From an uncultured Microbacteriaceae bacterium (GTDB taxonomy: Bacteria; Actinomycetota; Actinomycetes; Actinomycetales; Microbacteriaceae), in the NCBI GenBank assembly GCA_937124545.1, contig CAKZKU010000294.1:1-64000 (forward strand): a stretch of 64,000 nt of DNA. The letters are read 5' to 3'. Each line of letters opens with the position of its first letter. Within the stretch, counting starts at the first letter, position 1. The position numbers and the translations under genes were made by a program. Below the pieces are notes generated by a model. That model was not told the DNA's origin. It saw nothing but the letters and a program-made list of their open reading frames with translations, and did not search any database. Positions 52,253 through 61,902 of this stretch are shown here, in pieces.

Positions 52253-53257
52253 ATGACAACCGATCGACCCCGACGTCCGTCTTCTGGTGCCTCCTCCGGA
52301 GACCGTCGTCCTCGTGGACCGGCGCGCGGGGGGAGTGATTCCCGCCCGGGACGACCCGATAGCGGCCGCCCTCGAGGCGAACGGCGCCCCGGCTCGGATT
52401 CCTCCAGGAAACGCGACGATGAGCGATCCGGTAGCGCCGGCTATCGCGGAGGCAGGGATTCGCGTTCGGGCTCCGATCGCGACAGGCCTCGCGAACCGAA
52501 ACGTTTTGGTCGTGATCGTGACGGTGATCGCCCACGCCGGGACTCGCGCGAGGCAGAGGATGGTCCGCGCCACGATGATCCCGCGGTGGATGAGGATGTA
52601 ACACCTCAGGAGTTGGAGCGCTCTGCCTGGAGAGAGCTAAAAGCCCTCACCAAAGAAAACGCCGAATGGGTGGCAGGCCACCTGGTGATGGCCTCCCGGG
52701 TTATCGATGATGATCCCGAGCGGGCGCACAAGCACGCGGTGGCTGCCGCTCGTCGTGCTGGACGCATTCCCGTGGTGCGGGAAACGGTCGGTATTACGGC
52801 CTATTTGGCCGGAGACTTTGCTCTGGCCCTGCGGGAGCTTCGCACCTATCGCCGCCTGTCGGGTTCTGACGACCAGATTCCCCTCATGGTCGATTGCGAA
52901 CGAGGGCTTGGACGCCCTCAGAAAGCGCTGGAACTTGCCGGCGAAGTCACCCGAGCCTCGCTTCCCGAGGCGGTTCAGGTGGAGTTGGCCATCGCACGCT
53001 CGGGCGCGCGTTTAGACATGGGCAAAACCGAGCTAGCGCTGGGTGAGCTGGAAATCCCACAGCTCTCCGCCGACGTTGCCTTTAGCTATTCGCCAGCGCT
53101 CTTTGATTCCTACGCAATCGTTCTCGCCGAGTTGGGCCGTGATGACGAGGCTGCCGCGTGGGGCAGACGGGCGAATATTGCGGCGGAGGCTCTCCGCGAA
53201 GCGGGCGGGGACATCGACGACATGGTGGTGGTGGAGATACCGGGAGACGAGGACTAG
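52253..53257 (+). CDS. Protein with disordered Arg/Gly/Asp-rich N-terminus and TPR-like C-terminus
   Basis: 334 residues. The first ~110 are low-complexity with repeated RP, RGG, RDR and DRD tracts and are probably disordered, able to bind RNA or acidic surfaces. The rest is helical, with repeat pairs resembling tetratricopeptide repeats (DDPERAHKHAVAAARRAGR; LAGDFALALRELRTYRRLSG; LGRDDEAAAWGRRA). The family is conserved in Actinobacteria next to a HAD phosphatase and tlyA; function unknown. It lies directly after the rRNA terminator and overlaps the HAD gene by 1 nt. Confidence 0.85.
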   Translation: MTTDRPRRPSSGASSGDRRPRGPARGGSDSRPGRPDSGRPRGERRPGSDSSRKRDDERSGSAGYRGGRDSRSGSDRDRPREPKRFGRDRDGDRPRRDSREAEDGPRHDDPAVDEDVTPQELERSAWRELKALTKENAEWVAGHLVMASRVIDDDPERAHKHAVAAARRAGRIPVVRETVGITAYLAGDFALALRELRTYRRLSGSDDQIPLMVDCERGLGRPQKALELAGEVTRASLPEAVQVELAIARSGARLDMGKTELALGELEIPQLSADVAFSYSPALFDSYAIVLAELGRDDEAAAWGRRANIAAEALREAGGDIDDMVVVEIPGDED

Positions 53258-54261
53258 TGTCGCCGCGCACCCCACTGGAGGGCATCGATGTGGTGCTCGC
53301 TGATTTAGATGGAGTCCTTTACCAAGGATCCGCTGAAATTCCTCATGCCGTGGCGTCCCTCAAAAAAGCCGCCAAGAAGGCACGTCTGGGCTACGTCACC
53401 AATAACGCGTCACGAACGCCGGACGAAGTTGCCGCGCAGATTGCTGGCTATGGGCTGCCCGCTAACGCCGCGGATGTGGTGACCTCCCCGCAGGCAGCGG
53501 TGCGAGTTCTTTCCCGCGCTGTGCCCGCGGGCGCAAAAGTTCTTGTGGTCGGCGGCAAAGGACTGACCGACGAAGTTAGCGGGGCGGGGTTCCAGGTCGT
53601 CACTTTGGCTTCTGAGGAACCCGCCGCTGTTATTCAAGGGTTTTCCCCGAAGGTTGGGTGGGAAGAGCTTGCTCAAGCATCCTTTGCCCTGCAAGAAGAT
53701 CCCCTTCGGCCCTGGATTGCGACCAATACCGACTGGACTATTCCTGTTGAGGGCGGAATAGCGCCCGGCAACGGCGCACTAGTGTCCGCTGTGCACCTAG
53801 CAGTCGGGCGATTGGCGACCTTTGCGGGGAAACCGGAGAAGGAAATTTTTGATGTCGCCACCGAACGCTTCAGCCCTCACGGGGGTGCACTGATGATTGG
53901 GGACCGATTGGACACCGACATCCTCGGTGCCAACCGCGGAGGAATGGCTTCTGCTCTGGTGCTCACCGGTATTGATTCAGCCAAAACGCTTTTGGCCAGC
54001 GACAGCAGCATGCGGCCGACCTACGTTTTGGAGGACTTACGGCAACTCCATAAGCCCTACCCCGAGGTTGTCCGCAGCACCGACGCCGATGGTGTGCACA
54101 CCGTAGAGGTGGGGCGCGCGGTGGTGCGACGCAAAGACAACGTTGTGCGGGTAGCTCGGGCTGGCCAGAAAATTGATTTAGTGCGCGCGGGAGCGGCCAT
54201 CATCCACGATTCTGGCCTCAAAATTTTCGGGCTTGATGTCGATCCCCAGATATATTCGTAG
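53257..54261 (+). CDS. HAD-superfamily IIA phosphatase (NagD-like)
   Basis: 334 residues from GTG 53257. Motif I DLDGV with Asp16 and Asp18, motif II in TNNASRTPDEV, a C2 cap domain, and motif III/IV in GDRLDTDILGANRGGM. Actinobacterial relatives act on small sugar phosphates or glycerol phosphate; the substrate is not readable. The start overlaps the preceding stop (TAGTG). A 44-residue ORF follows after 2 nt. Confidence 0.92.
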   Translation: MSPRTPLEGIDVVLADLDGVLYQGSAEIPHAVASLKKAAKKARLGYVTNNASRTPDEVAAQIAGYGLPANAADVVTSPQAAVRVLSRAVPAGAKVLVVGGKGLTDEVSGAGFQVVTLASEEPAAVIQGFSPKVGWEELAQASFALQEDPLRPWIATNTDWTIPVEGGIAPGNGALVSAVHLAVGRLATFAGKPEKEIFDVATERFSPHGGALMIGDRLDTDILGANRGGMASALVLTGIDSAKTLLASDSSMRPTYVLEDLRQLHKPYPEVVRSTDADGVHTVEVGRAVVRRKDNVVRVARAGQKIDLVRAGAAIIHDSGLKIFGLDVDPQIYS

Positions 54262-54263
54262 AC

Positions 54264-54398
54264 ATGGATCTGGACCCGACAGCACTCGCTGACCAGCTGG
54301 CAGAAATTGATTCTCTGCCCCTCAACGAGCGCGCCGCCAAGCTTGCCGCGCTGCAGACATCCCTGCGGGAAGCCCTGGATTCCCCGAACCCTTCGTGA
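54264..54398 (+). CDS. Small 44-residue protein between HAD phosphatase and tlyA
   Basis: ATG 54264 to TGA 54398. Reads MDLDPTALADQLAEIDSLPL, then a short amphipathic helix with ERAAKLAALQTSLREAL. It begins 2 nt after the HAD stop and its TGA overlaps the tlyA GTG by 4 nt, filling the gap exactly. A similar small frame is found at this locus in other Actinobacteria as far as I recall. No ribosome site is needed if translation is coupled. Function unknown. Confidence 0.7.
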   Translation: MDLDPTALADQLAEIDSLPLNERAAKLAALQTSLREALDSPNPS

Positions 54399-55186
54399 CC
54401 TCTCAGCGCCTCGATCAAGCGCTCGTGGCCCTCGGGCTCAGTGAGTCCCGCACCAAAGCGCAACGCAGAATCGCGGCTGGTGACGTTCGGGTCAACGGCG
54501 TTGTCGAAATCAAACCCTCGCAGCGGGTCGCGGAATCGGACACGCTTGATATCGAGGGTGGTGCTGACTATGTCGGGCGAGGAGCGCTCAAAATGGAGGC
54601 AGCTCTCTCGAAGTGGCCTATCTCGCCGGTCGGGAAGCTGTGTGTCGACATTGGCGCTTCGACGGGCGGATTCACCGAGGTATTGCTTTCTCGGGGAGCC
54701 CGGCATGTCATCGCCCTCGATGTGGGACACGGTCAATTGCATCCGTCGTTGGATGCCGATGTCCGGGTAACGCGCTGTGATGGTGTGAACATCCGGGACG
54801 TGAACAGGCAGTGGTGGGACGGCGTCTCTGGCGAAGCCCCCGAACTGATCGTGGTGGACGTCAGTTTTGTGTCGTTAACGCACGTGTTTCCACCTGCCGT
54901 AGCGCTATGGCCGGAAGCGGAATGGATTGCTCTGGTGAAACCTCAGTTCGAGGTGGGGCGAACGCAGATCACGGGCGGGATCGCTGAAAATCCTGACGAT
55001 CACGAGCATGCGGTCCAGGCTGTGCTGGAACATGCAAGGGGGTTAGGTCTCAACGTTCGGGGCGTAATGGCCTCACCGGTGACGGGGGAGGCGGGCAACC
55101 GCGAGTACCTGTGTTGGCTATCACCCACGGCAGAAGAGAATCCGCCAGAATGGGGTCAAGAGATTCACCGCCTAACCCATCCGTAG
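54395..55186 (+). CDS. tlyA: TlyA-family rRNA 2'-O-methyltransferase
   Basis: 263 residues. N-terminal S4 RNA-binding domain (RLDQALVALGLSESRTKAQRRI), then an FtsJ-like Rossmann methyltransferase: SAM motif CVDIGASTGGFTEVLL, later VVDVSFVSLTHV and LVKPQFEVGR. Mycobacterial TlyA methylates ribose in 16S and 23S rRNA and confers capreomycin sensitivity. GTG 54395 overlaps the small ORF by 4 nt. nadK follows after 15 nt. Confidence 0.94.
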   Translation: MTSQRLDQALVALGLSESRTKAQRRIAAGDVRVNGVVEIKPSQRVAESDTLDIEGGADYVGRGALKMEAALSKWPISPVGKLCVDIGASTGGFTEVLLSRGARHVIALDVGHGQLHPSLDADVRVTRCDGVNIRDVNRQWWDGVSGEAPELIVVDVSFVSLTHVFPPAVALWPEAEWIALVKPQFEVGRTQITGGIAENPDDHEHAVQAVLEHARGLGLNVRGVMASPVTGEAGNREYLCWLSPTAEENPPEWGQEIHRLTHP

Positions 55187-55201
55187 CTTGGAGGCACTGC
55201 C

Positions 55202-56101
55202 GTGGCAGACCGTCACATGCTCGTTCTTGCCCACGCGGCGCGCTCAGACGCGCTGGCAGGGGCAGTGGAAGTGTGCGAGCGACTCCGTGCTGCCGGAGCA
55301 ACCCCGGTGGTTGCTCCGCAGGGACATCCACTTCGCGTCGATGGAGTAGGGGATGCGCTCACACTGGGTGATGGCGCCCCGCTGTCGGGGATCGAGCTCA
55401 CCATCGTGCTTGGTGGTGACGGGACCATCCTGGGCGCTGCCGAGTTGATGCGTGAATCGACGGCCCCGCTGCTCGGCATCAACCATGGCCATGTGGGTTT
55501 CCTTGCCGAGAGCGAGCGGGATGACCTGGAGTGGACTGTGGCGCAAGCCCTCGCCGGTGATTACGACGTGGATGAGCGACTCGTCCTCGATGTGGTGGTC
55601 ACCGATGGCGAAAAAGAGCTGTTTCGGACCTTTGCGGTCAATGAGGCCACCATTGAAAAAGCTTCGCGCGCTCGCATGATCGAAGTGGCGCTCGAGATTG
55701 ATGGCCGCCCCATCTCCGCGTTTGGCGCCGACGGCGTTGTTATGGCGACCCCGACGGGGTCCACGGCCTATTCGTTCTCTGCCGGTGGGCCAGTCGTGTG
55801 GCCGGGAGTGGAAGCGCTGCTGATGGTCCCGCTTTCCGCACACGCTCTGTTTGCCAGGCCGCTTGTGGTTGGGCCTGATTCTGTGATGGCGGTTGAGTTG
55901 CTGGAGAGATCCGGTACACCGGCCGTGCTGTGGTGCGATGGGCGCAGGGGAGTCGACATTCAGCCTGGCTCCCGCGTGATGGCCTCGCGGAGCGAGCAAC
56001 CCATTCGACTTGCCCGACTCCACCCCGGCCCGTTTACCGATCGGCTGGTTCAAAAGTTTTCTCTTCCCGTTACTGGATGGCGCGGGCCTAGTGAGAAGTA
56101 A
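55202..56101 (+). CDS. nadK: NAD kinase
   Basis: 299 residues. Phosphorylates NAD to NADP using ATP or polyphosphate. Motif GGDGT at 71-75, the NE motif in FAVNEATIEK, and the glycine-rich ATPTGSTAYSFSAGGP are all present. GTG 55202 is preceded by TTGGAGG at 55190-55196 with 5 nt spacing. tlyA-nadK-recN order is standard in Actinobacteria. Confidence 0.96.
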   Translation: MADRHMLVLAHAARSDALAGAVEVCERLRAAGATPVVAPQGHPLRVDGVGDALTLGDGAPLSGIELTIVLGGDGTILGAAELMRESTAPLLGINHGHVGFLAESERDDLEWTVAQALAGDYDVDERLVLDVVVTDGEKELFRTFAVNEATIEKASRARMIEVALEIDGRPISAFGADGVVMATPTGSTAYSFSAGGPVVWPGVEALLMVPLSAHALFARPLVVGPDSVMAVELLERSGTPAVLWCDGRRGVDIQPGSRVMASRSEQPIRLARLHPGPFTDRLVQKFSLPVTGWRGPSEK

Positions 56102-56107
56102 GAGTCG

Positions 56108-57811
56108 ATGATCCACGAAGTATCCATCACTGATCTTGGGGTGATCCATGAGGCCCGACTGCCTTTAGGGCCTGGGCTGACGGCCCTCACGGGAGAGACC
56201 GGTGCAGGAAAGACAATGGTGGTGACGGCCCTGGGTTTGCTCCTGGGTCAAAGGGCAGACTCAACTCAGGTGCGGCGCGAAGCGCGGTCGACATGGGTTG
56301 AAGGTCGCTTTGCCATCGGCACACTGCCGGGTGTTACGCATCGAGCGGCTGAGCTCGGCGCAGCGATTGACGATGGCGAGCTTGTCCTGTCTCGAGAAGT
56401 TCTCCCTGAGGGTCGCTCGCGGGCGCTGGTGGGCGGTCGCAGTGCCCCTGTTTCAGCGCTCTCAGAGTTGGCCTCAGACCTGGTGGTTGTTCACGGACAA
56501 AGTGACCAGGTCCGGCTCAAGTCCGAAACCGCGCAGCGAGATGCACTCGACCGGTTTGCCGGGCCTGATTTGAAAAAAGCGCTGGAGCAGTATCGCGAGG
56601 CCTATGAGTCCGCGATAGCGCTCGAAAAAACCCGAGATATGCTGCGCAACGACAGTGAAGCGCGATCCGCGGAAGCACAAGACCTCCGGGAGGCAATTGC
56701 GGACATTGAAGCCGTTAACCCCACGGCCGGTGAGGATGCCACGCTTTCGGAGCACATCGCCAAGCTCACTCACGCTGAGGAGCTTCGGCAGGCGGCGATG
56801 ATGGCGTCTCAAGCGTTGTCTGCCGATGACAGCGTGTTTGATGCCAAAGATGCCCTGGCGCTGGTTGACCAGGCGCTCAAGTCGTGGGAGCGAGTGGTCA
56901 GTTTTGACTCGAGCGCAGAGGAACTTCGATCCTCCCTCGCGGATGCGGCGTACCAACTCTCTGAAGTTTCTGTGGGTATTTCGGGCTACCTCGCGTCGTT
57001 GGAGAGCGAAGGGGTGGATTCTCTGGAAGACAGCCATGAGCGGCTCGCCGCCGTGACGGCCCTGATGCGACGACACGGTCCGACCCTGGATGACGTTCTG
57101 GCACTGTACGAAGGCTCGAGTGCACGGTTGCTAGAGCTCGAGCAGGACTCGGACCGGTTGGCGACCCTGGATGCCGAGTGTGAACAGGCTATGGCCGTGG
57201 CCTGGGAGCGCGCCAACGCTCTCGGCGATATCCGAGATGCTGCGGCCAGCAAACTTGCTTCAGCTGTCACCCACGAACTTTCAGCCCTCGCGATGCCGAA
57301 CGCATCTCTGCATGTCTCGGTATCCCGTGAACAGACGTTGAGCTCCCACGGAGCCAACCAGGTGTCCCTGCTGCTCGCGGCCCACCCCGGTGCGGAACCC
57401 CTGCCGTTGGGCAAAGGAGCATCCGGTGGCGAGCTCTCGCGGGTGATGTTGGCTCTGGAAGTGGTGATTGCCGAGAGTGACCCCGTGCCGACTTTCGTCT
57501 TCGACGAGGTCGATGCGGGTGTTGGAGGTGCCAGCGCTTTGGAAATTGGGCGCCGTTTAGACGCTCTTGCGCAAACCTCGCAGGTCATCGTGGTGACACA
57601 CCTTGCTCAAGTGGCTGCGTTTGCGAACAACCATCTTCATGTGGTGAAAGACACGGACGGGCAAGTCACCACCTCAAGTGTCACGAGGTTGGAGGGAGAG
57701 GAGCGACTGCGGGAAATAGCCCGGATGCTTGGCGGCATGGAGGACTCCCACAGCGCCCTGACCCACGCCCGAGAGCTCTTGGACCAAACCCACTCGGTGA
57801 GTCGTCGCTAG
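56108..57811 (+). CDS. recN: DNA repair protein RecN
   Basis: 567 residues, SMC-like ATPase for double-strand break repair. Walker A GETGAGKT at 29-36, central coiled-coil arms (~150-350), signature [14 protein letters not shown] and Walker [14 protein letters not shown], then [12 protein letters not shown]. It follows nadK by 6 nt (AAGAG as ribosome site). No LexA box is seen in front of it, so SOS control would need a promoter further upstream. Confidence 0.96.
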   Translation: MIHEVSITDLGVIHEARLPLGPGLTALTGETGAGKTMVVTALGLLLGQRADSTQVRREARSTWVEGRFAIGTLPGVTHRAAELGAAIDDGELVLSREVLPEGRSRALVGGRSAPVSALSELASDLVVVHGQSDQVRLKSETAQRDALDRFAGPDLKKALEQYREAYESAIALEKTRDMLRNDSEARSAEAQDLREAIADIEAVNPTAGEDATLSEHIAKLTHAEELRQAAMMASQALSADDSVFDAKDALALVDQALKSWERVVSFDSSAEELRSSLADAAYQLSEVSVGISGYLASLESEGVDSLEDSHERLAAVTALMRRHGPTLDDVLALYEGSSARLLELEQDSDRLATLDAECEQAMAVAWERANALGDIRDAAASKLASAVTHELSALAMPNASLHVSVSREQTLSSHGANQVSLLLAAHPGAEPLPLGKGASGGELSRVMLALEVVIAESDPVPTFVFDEVDAGVGGASALEIGRRLDALAQTSQVIVVTHLAQVAAFANNHLHVVKDTDGQVTTSSVTRLEGEERLREIARMLGGMEDSHSALTHARELLDQTHSVSRR

Positions 57812-57833
57812 TCACATCATTTTGGGGGTACCG

Positions 57834-59540
57834 TTGAATTCCGTGAAGGACTCCTCAAAAACCTCCCCGTCCGGCATCAGCAAACACATCTTCGTCACCG
57901 GGGGAGTCGTATCCTCGCTGGGCAAAGGTCTCACGGCTGCTTCTCTCGGAAACCTTTTGTCTGGTCGAGGTTTGCACGTGGTGATGCAAAAGCTTGATCC
58001 CTATTTGAACGTGGACCCGGGGACAATGAACCCCTTCCAGCACGGTGAGGTCTTTGTCACCGACGATGGTGCAGAAACTGACCTCGATATTGGTCACTAC
58101 GAGCGATTCCTCGACATCAACCTGTCCCAAGCGGCCAACGTCACCACGGGCCAGGTTTACCAGGAGGTTATTGGGCGTGAGCGCCGGGGAGAGTACCTCG
58201 GAGACACGGTCCAGGTGATTCCCCACATCACTGACGAGATTAAGCGCAGAATGCGCTTGCAAGCCCACAACGACCCGCGACCCGATGTGATTATCACTGA
58301 AATCGGCGGAACTGTGGGAGATATCGAGAGCCAACCCTTCATTGAAGCGGCCCGCCAAATTCGGCACGAACTGGGTAGAGACAATGTCTTTTTCGTTCAT
58401 GTCTCACTGGTGCCGTTCATGGGGGCCTCCTCGGAACAAAAGACCAAGCCCACACAACACTCGGTGGCGATGTTGCGCTCCATTGGAATCCAACCGGACG
58501 CTCTGGTGCTCCGCAGCGACCGACCGGTGGAAAGCGCCAATCGCCGCAAAATTGCCCTGATGTGTGACGTGGACGAGGCAGCTGTCGTGAACGCTGTCGA
58601 CGTGGCCAGCATTTACGACATCCCCTCCTTGCTCCACAGCCAAGACCTCGATGACTACATCATTGATGCTCTCGAGATGGACGCCGGGGAGATGGTGTGG
58701 GACGGCTGGAAGGACCTGCTCGACGCGGTCCATCACCCACAACACACAGTGACGATCGGCGTCGTGGGTAAATACATCGACCTCCCCGACGCTTACCTCT
58801 CTGTGAGCGAGGCCATCCGCTCGGGCGGTTTTGCTCACCACACCAAGGTCGAACTTAAGTGGATCGCCAGCGACGACTGTGCGACGCCCGAGGGTGCAGA
58901 GAAGGCCCTCGCCGACGTTGATGGTGTCTGTGTTCCTGGCGGTTTCGGTATTCGCGGGATTGAGGGAAAGCTCGGAGCTCTCACATATTGCCGCGAGAAC
59001 AAAATCCCCACCTTGGGGCTGTGCCTGGGACTCCAGTGCATGGTGATTGAGTACGCCCGCACCAAAGCAGGCCTCGTGGGCGCATCGAGTAGTGAATTTG
59101 AACCTGACGCCCCGTACCCGGTCATTGCCACGATGGCGGAGCAAGTAGACATTGTGTCCGGCAACGGCGATATGGGCGGCACTATGCGGCTGGGTCTCTA
59201 CGAGGCGAAACTTGCTGAAGGCTCCTTAGTGCGCAAACTTTACGGCGGAGCCTCAGTCACCGAACGCCACCGTCACCGCTATGAGGTTAACAACGCTTTC
59301 CGCGAGCCAATCGCGGCAGCGGGACTGGTGTTCTCCGGTGTCTCGCCCGATGATTCTCTGGTGGAATTCGTTGAGCTTCCGCAGAGCGAGCATCCTTTTT
59401 ATGTGTCGACTCAAGCTCACCCCGAGCTTCGCTCTCGCCCGAATAGAGCACACCCGCTTTTCGCCGGGCTGGTGGAGGCCGCCCTAGAGCGCCACGATTC
59501 CTCGGCACTGTTTGCTGTCGCTGATTCCAGCCAGGCATGA
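57834..59540 (+). CDS. pyrG: CTP synthase
   Basis: 568 residues. Amidates UTP to CTP with glutamine. N-terminal synthase domain with [20 protein letters not shown] and [20 protein letters not shown]-terminal class I glutaminase with Cys in [11 protein letters not shown] and His-Glu in [14 protein letters not shown] 57834 is preferred because GGGGG lies 5 nt upstream; GTG 57843 with TACCGT at leaderless spacing is the alternative. The stop overlaps the Nudix gene by 4 nt. Confidence 0.95.
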   Translation: MNSVKDSSKTSPSGISKHIFVTGGVVSSLGKGLTAASLGNLLSGRGLHVVMQKLDPYLNVDPGTMNPFQHGEVFVTDDGAETDLDIGHYERFLDINLSQAANVTTGQVYQEVIGRERRGEYLGDTVQVIPHITDEIKRRMRLQAHNDPRPDVIITEIGGTVGDIESQPFIEAARQIRHELGRDNVFFVHVSLVPFMGASSEQKTKPTQHSVAMLRSIGIQPDALVLRSDRPVESANRRKIALMCDVDEAAVVNAVDVASIYDIPSLLHSQDLDDYIIDALEMDAGEMVWDGWKDLLDAVHHPQHTVTIGVVGKYIDLPDAYLSVSEAIRSGGFAHHTKVELKWIASDDCATPEGAEKALADVDGVCVPGGFGIRGIEGKLGALTYCRENKIPTLGLCLGLQCMVIEYARTKAGLVGASSSEFEPDAPYPVIATMAEQVDIVSGNGDMGGTMRLGLYEAKLAEGSLVRKLYGGASVTERHRHRYEVNNAFREPIAAAGLVFSGVSPDDSLVEFVELPQSEHPFYVSTQAHPELRSRPNRAHPLFAGLVEAALERHDSSALFAVADSSQA

Positions 59541-60103
59541 CCCGACGCGACCTTTCTGACCAGCACCGCGACACGGTGCTCCTGCAGTCAGAAAAGGTGT
59601 ATCGCGGGGCAATCTGGGATGTTTCTCGAGAGCGTTTTGACTACAACGGTGAAGAGCTGAGCAGGGATTTCGTCGACCACCCCGGTGCTGTATCTGTTGT
59701 GGCGCTGAACGAACACGACGAAATTATGATGATCCGCCAGTATCGCCATGCCATTAGAGCTATCGATTGGGAAATCCCCGCCGGACTTCTCGATATACCG
59801 GGTGAGGACCCCCTGGTGTGTGCGAAGCGCGAACTGCTCGAAGAAGCTGATTTGGAGGCAGAGCAGTGGAAGCATCTGACTCGTTTGAACACAACTCCGG
59901 GCGGTTCAAACGAAAGCACCCATATTTTTTTGGCCACCGGTCTCATCGAAGCAAGCCACGATTATGTGCGCACGGGTGAAGAAGCGGATATGGAAAAAAC
60001 CTGGGTGCCCTTAGCTGACGCCATCGATTCGATTCTTGCGGGGGAAATGACCAACCAAATCTCTGTCACCGCGATTTTGGCAGCTCATGCCAGCAGGCAG
60101 TAG
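59537..60103 (+). CDS. Nudix hydrolase, probable ADP-ribose pyrophosphatase
   Basis: 188 residues. Nudix box [21 protein letters not shown], split as substrate Gly, then RELLEEADL; the usual final Gly of the box is Asp, as in many actinobacterial ADP-ribose pyrophosphatases. Upstream [18 protein letters not shown] is typical for that subgroup. ATG overlaps the pyrG TGA by 4 nt and the end overlaps xerD by 17 nt. Confidence 0.92.
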   Translation: MTRRDLSDQHRDTVLLQSEKVYRGAIWDVSRERFDYNGEELSRDFVDHPGAVSVVALNEHDEIMMIRQYRHAIRAIDWEIPAGLLDIPGEDPLVCAKRELLEEADLEAEQWKHLTRLNTTPGGSNESTHIFLATGLIEASHDYVRTGEEADMEKTWVPLADAIDSILAGEMTNQISVTAILAAHASRQ

Positions 60104-61025
60104 TTCCCCGAGACCTCCCACGCCGCTTGAGCGTGAGTCGGAGCGCTACCTCCGCTACGTCACGCTGGAAAAAGGCAGATCCCCCCACACGGTTGCCGCG
60201 TACCGAGCCGACCTTGGTCGCTATCACGAGTTTCTCTACGGCAACGGTGTCGTCGAAGCCAGCCAAATTAGCGCGGATATGGTGCGCGGATACGTCCAAG
60301 GGTTAGAGGGTGCCCCTGGGACCATCGCCAGGAAGCTCTCGAGTATCAAGAACTTCCACCGCTACCTGGTGGAGGAGGGGGTGACCTCGCTTGATCCCAG
60401 CGCATCGCTCTCCGGCCCCGCCCGCCCCTCTCGGCTGCCGAAAGCGCTCAGCATCCAGCAAATCCAATCCCTGCTGGACGCCGTCATCGGTGACGAGCCA
60501 GAAAATTTGAGGGATCGCGCGTTGCTGGAGTTTCTTTATGCCACCGGCACCCGGATATCCGAGGCGTTGCAGTTGAGCGTGGACGATGTGCTGGATGATC
60601 ACCAGCGCGTTGCCGATGCCATTCGAGTCAGTGGTAAAGGTGGAAAACAACGCTTTGTCCCGGTGGGATCGTTTGCGCGCTCCGCCGTGGAAAGCTACGT
60701 GACCCGAGCGAGACCAGCCCTTCTTCGGGGGGCAAAAAACCCGTCACCAGCATTGTTCTTAGGTGTTCGGGGCGGCAGGTTGTCACGCCAAAACGCCTGG
60801 CTCATCTTGGGGTCCGCCGCGCGTCGCGCCGGTTTGGAGGGCCTTGTTTCTCCCCACACCCTGAGGCACTCGTTCGCGACACATGTGCTCTCGGGTGGCG
60901 GAGATATTCGGGTGGTTCAAGAGCTACTCGGACACTCGTCTGTCTCGACAACCCAGATTTACACAAAGGTGACCATCGATACGCTGCGAGACGTCTATCA
61001 ACAGGCTCACCCCCGTGCCCGGTGA
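60087..61025 (+). CDS. xerD: Tyrosine recombinase XerD
   Basis: 312 residues. Resolves chromosome dimers at dif. N-terminal SAM-like DNA-binding domain (to about residue 110), C-terminal catalytic domain with Arg156 (TGTRISEA), Lys187 (GKGGKQRF), His257/Arg260 (SPHTLRHSF), His283 (LLGHSSVS) and nucleophile Tyr292 (TQIYTKV). Position before parA-scpA-scpB identifies it as the housekeeping XerD rather than a mobile integrase. Confidence 0.95.
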   Translation: MPAGSSSPRPPTPLERESERYLRYVTLEKGRSPHTVAAYRADLGRYHEFLYGNGVVEASQISADMVRGYVQGLEGAPGTIARKLSSIKNFHRYLVEEGVTSLDPSASLSGPARPSRLPKALSIQQIQSLLDAVIGDEPENLRDRALLEFLYATGTRISEALQLSVDDVLDDHQRVADAIRVSGKGGKQRFVPVGSFARSAVESYVTRARPALLRGAKNPSPALFLGVRGGRLSRQNAWLILGSAARRAGLEGLVSPHTLRHSFATHVLSGGGDIRVVQELLGHSSVSTTQIYTKVTIDTLRDVYQQAHPRAR

Positions 61026-61035
61026 TTCGGCGCGA

Positions 61036-61041
61036 TAGACT
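61036..61041 (+). promoter_or_regulatory. Putative -10 element of parA
   Basis: TAGACT with 6 nt to ATG 61048; the spacer CAGTCC has no Shine-Dalgarno character. Confidence 0.45.
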
Positions 61042-61047
61042 CAGTCC

Positions 61048-61902
61048 ATGGTTTCCGCAACACAAAAAGTAGGCCCCACGGGGCGGCCGATCAGGGATTT
61101 CCCCGAGCCGGCACCCCTGAAAAGCCATGGGCCTGCGCGAATTATCGCACTGTGCAACCAGAAGGGTGGGGTAGGAAAAACCACCACCACGATTAGTTTG
61201 GGCGGGGCACTGGCTGAATACGGTCGCTCTGTACTGATGGTTGATTTTGATCCCCAAGGCGCTCTCTCCGCGGGGTTGGGAATCAATACTCATGACCACG
61301 TCACCATTTACGACCTGTTGATTGGTCGAGAAAAAGACGTCCGGAAAGCAATCCAGCCGACGAAAACCGCGGGCATCCACGTCATTCCTGCGAACATTGA
61401 CCTCTCCGCCGCCGAGGTCCACCTGGTGAACGAGGTTGCTCGTGAACAGATTCTTGCCCGTGTCTTGAAACCCGTCATGGATGACTATGACGTCATCATG
61501 ATTGATTGCCAGCCATCGCTGGGTTTGCTCACGGTCAACGCTCTCACCGCCGCTCATGGAGTCCTTATTCCCCTGGAGACTGAGTATTTCGCCCTTCGCG
61601 GTGTGGCCCTGCTGATCGACACCATCGACAAAGTCCGAGAGCGGCTTAATCCGGCCATCCGCGTCGATGGGATTGTGGCGACCATGTTTGATTCGCGGAC
61701 ATTGCACTCCAAAGAGGTCATGGAGCGAGTCGTGGAGACTTTTGGCGATACCGTGCTGGATACCGTCATCGGGCGCACCATCAAATTCCCTGATGCTTCT
61801 GTAGCCGGTGTGCCCATTACGGAGTTCGCGCCCGGTCACGCGAGTGCAAAAACCTACCGTGCTTTAGCAAGAGAGCTTGTTGCTCGTGGCGCTGTCGCCT
61901 AG
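61048..61902 (+). CDS. ParA-family ATPase
   Basis: 284 residues. Deviant Walker A KGGVGKTT at 39-46, switch I VDFDPQGAL, switch II MIDCQPSLGLL. The N-terminus (~30 residues) is Pro-rich. In Actinobacteria this ParA sits with scpA-scpB and is distinct from the ParA of the origin-proximal parAB pair, so the symbol is left open. It probably acts in chromosome segregation. Overlaps scpA by 17 nt. Confidence 0.92.
   Translation: MVSATQKVGPTGRPIRDFPEPAPLKSHGPARIIALCNQKGGVGKTTTTISLGGALAEYGRSVLMVDFDPQGALSAGLGINTHDHVTIYDLLIGREKDVRKAIQPTKTAGIHVIPANIDLSAAEVHLVNEVAREQILARVLKPVMDDYDVIMIDCQPSLGLLTVNALTAAHGVLIPLETEYFALRGVALLIDTIDKVRERLNPAIRVDGIVATMFDSRTLHSKEVMERVVETFGDTVLDTVIGRTIKFPDASVAGVPITEFAPGHASAKTYRALARELVARGAVA

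Noticed and set aside
60087-61025. Tyrosine recombinase as a sign of an integrated element
   Set aside because: All XerD residues are present and it sits in the housekeeping xerD-parA-scpAB order, with no repeats or phage genes nearby.
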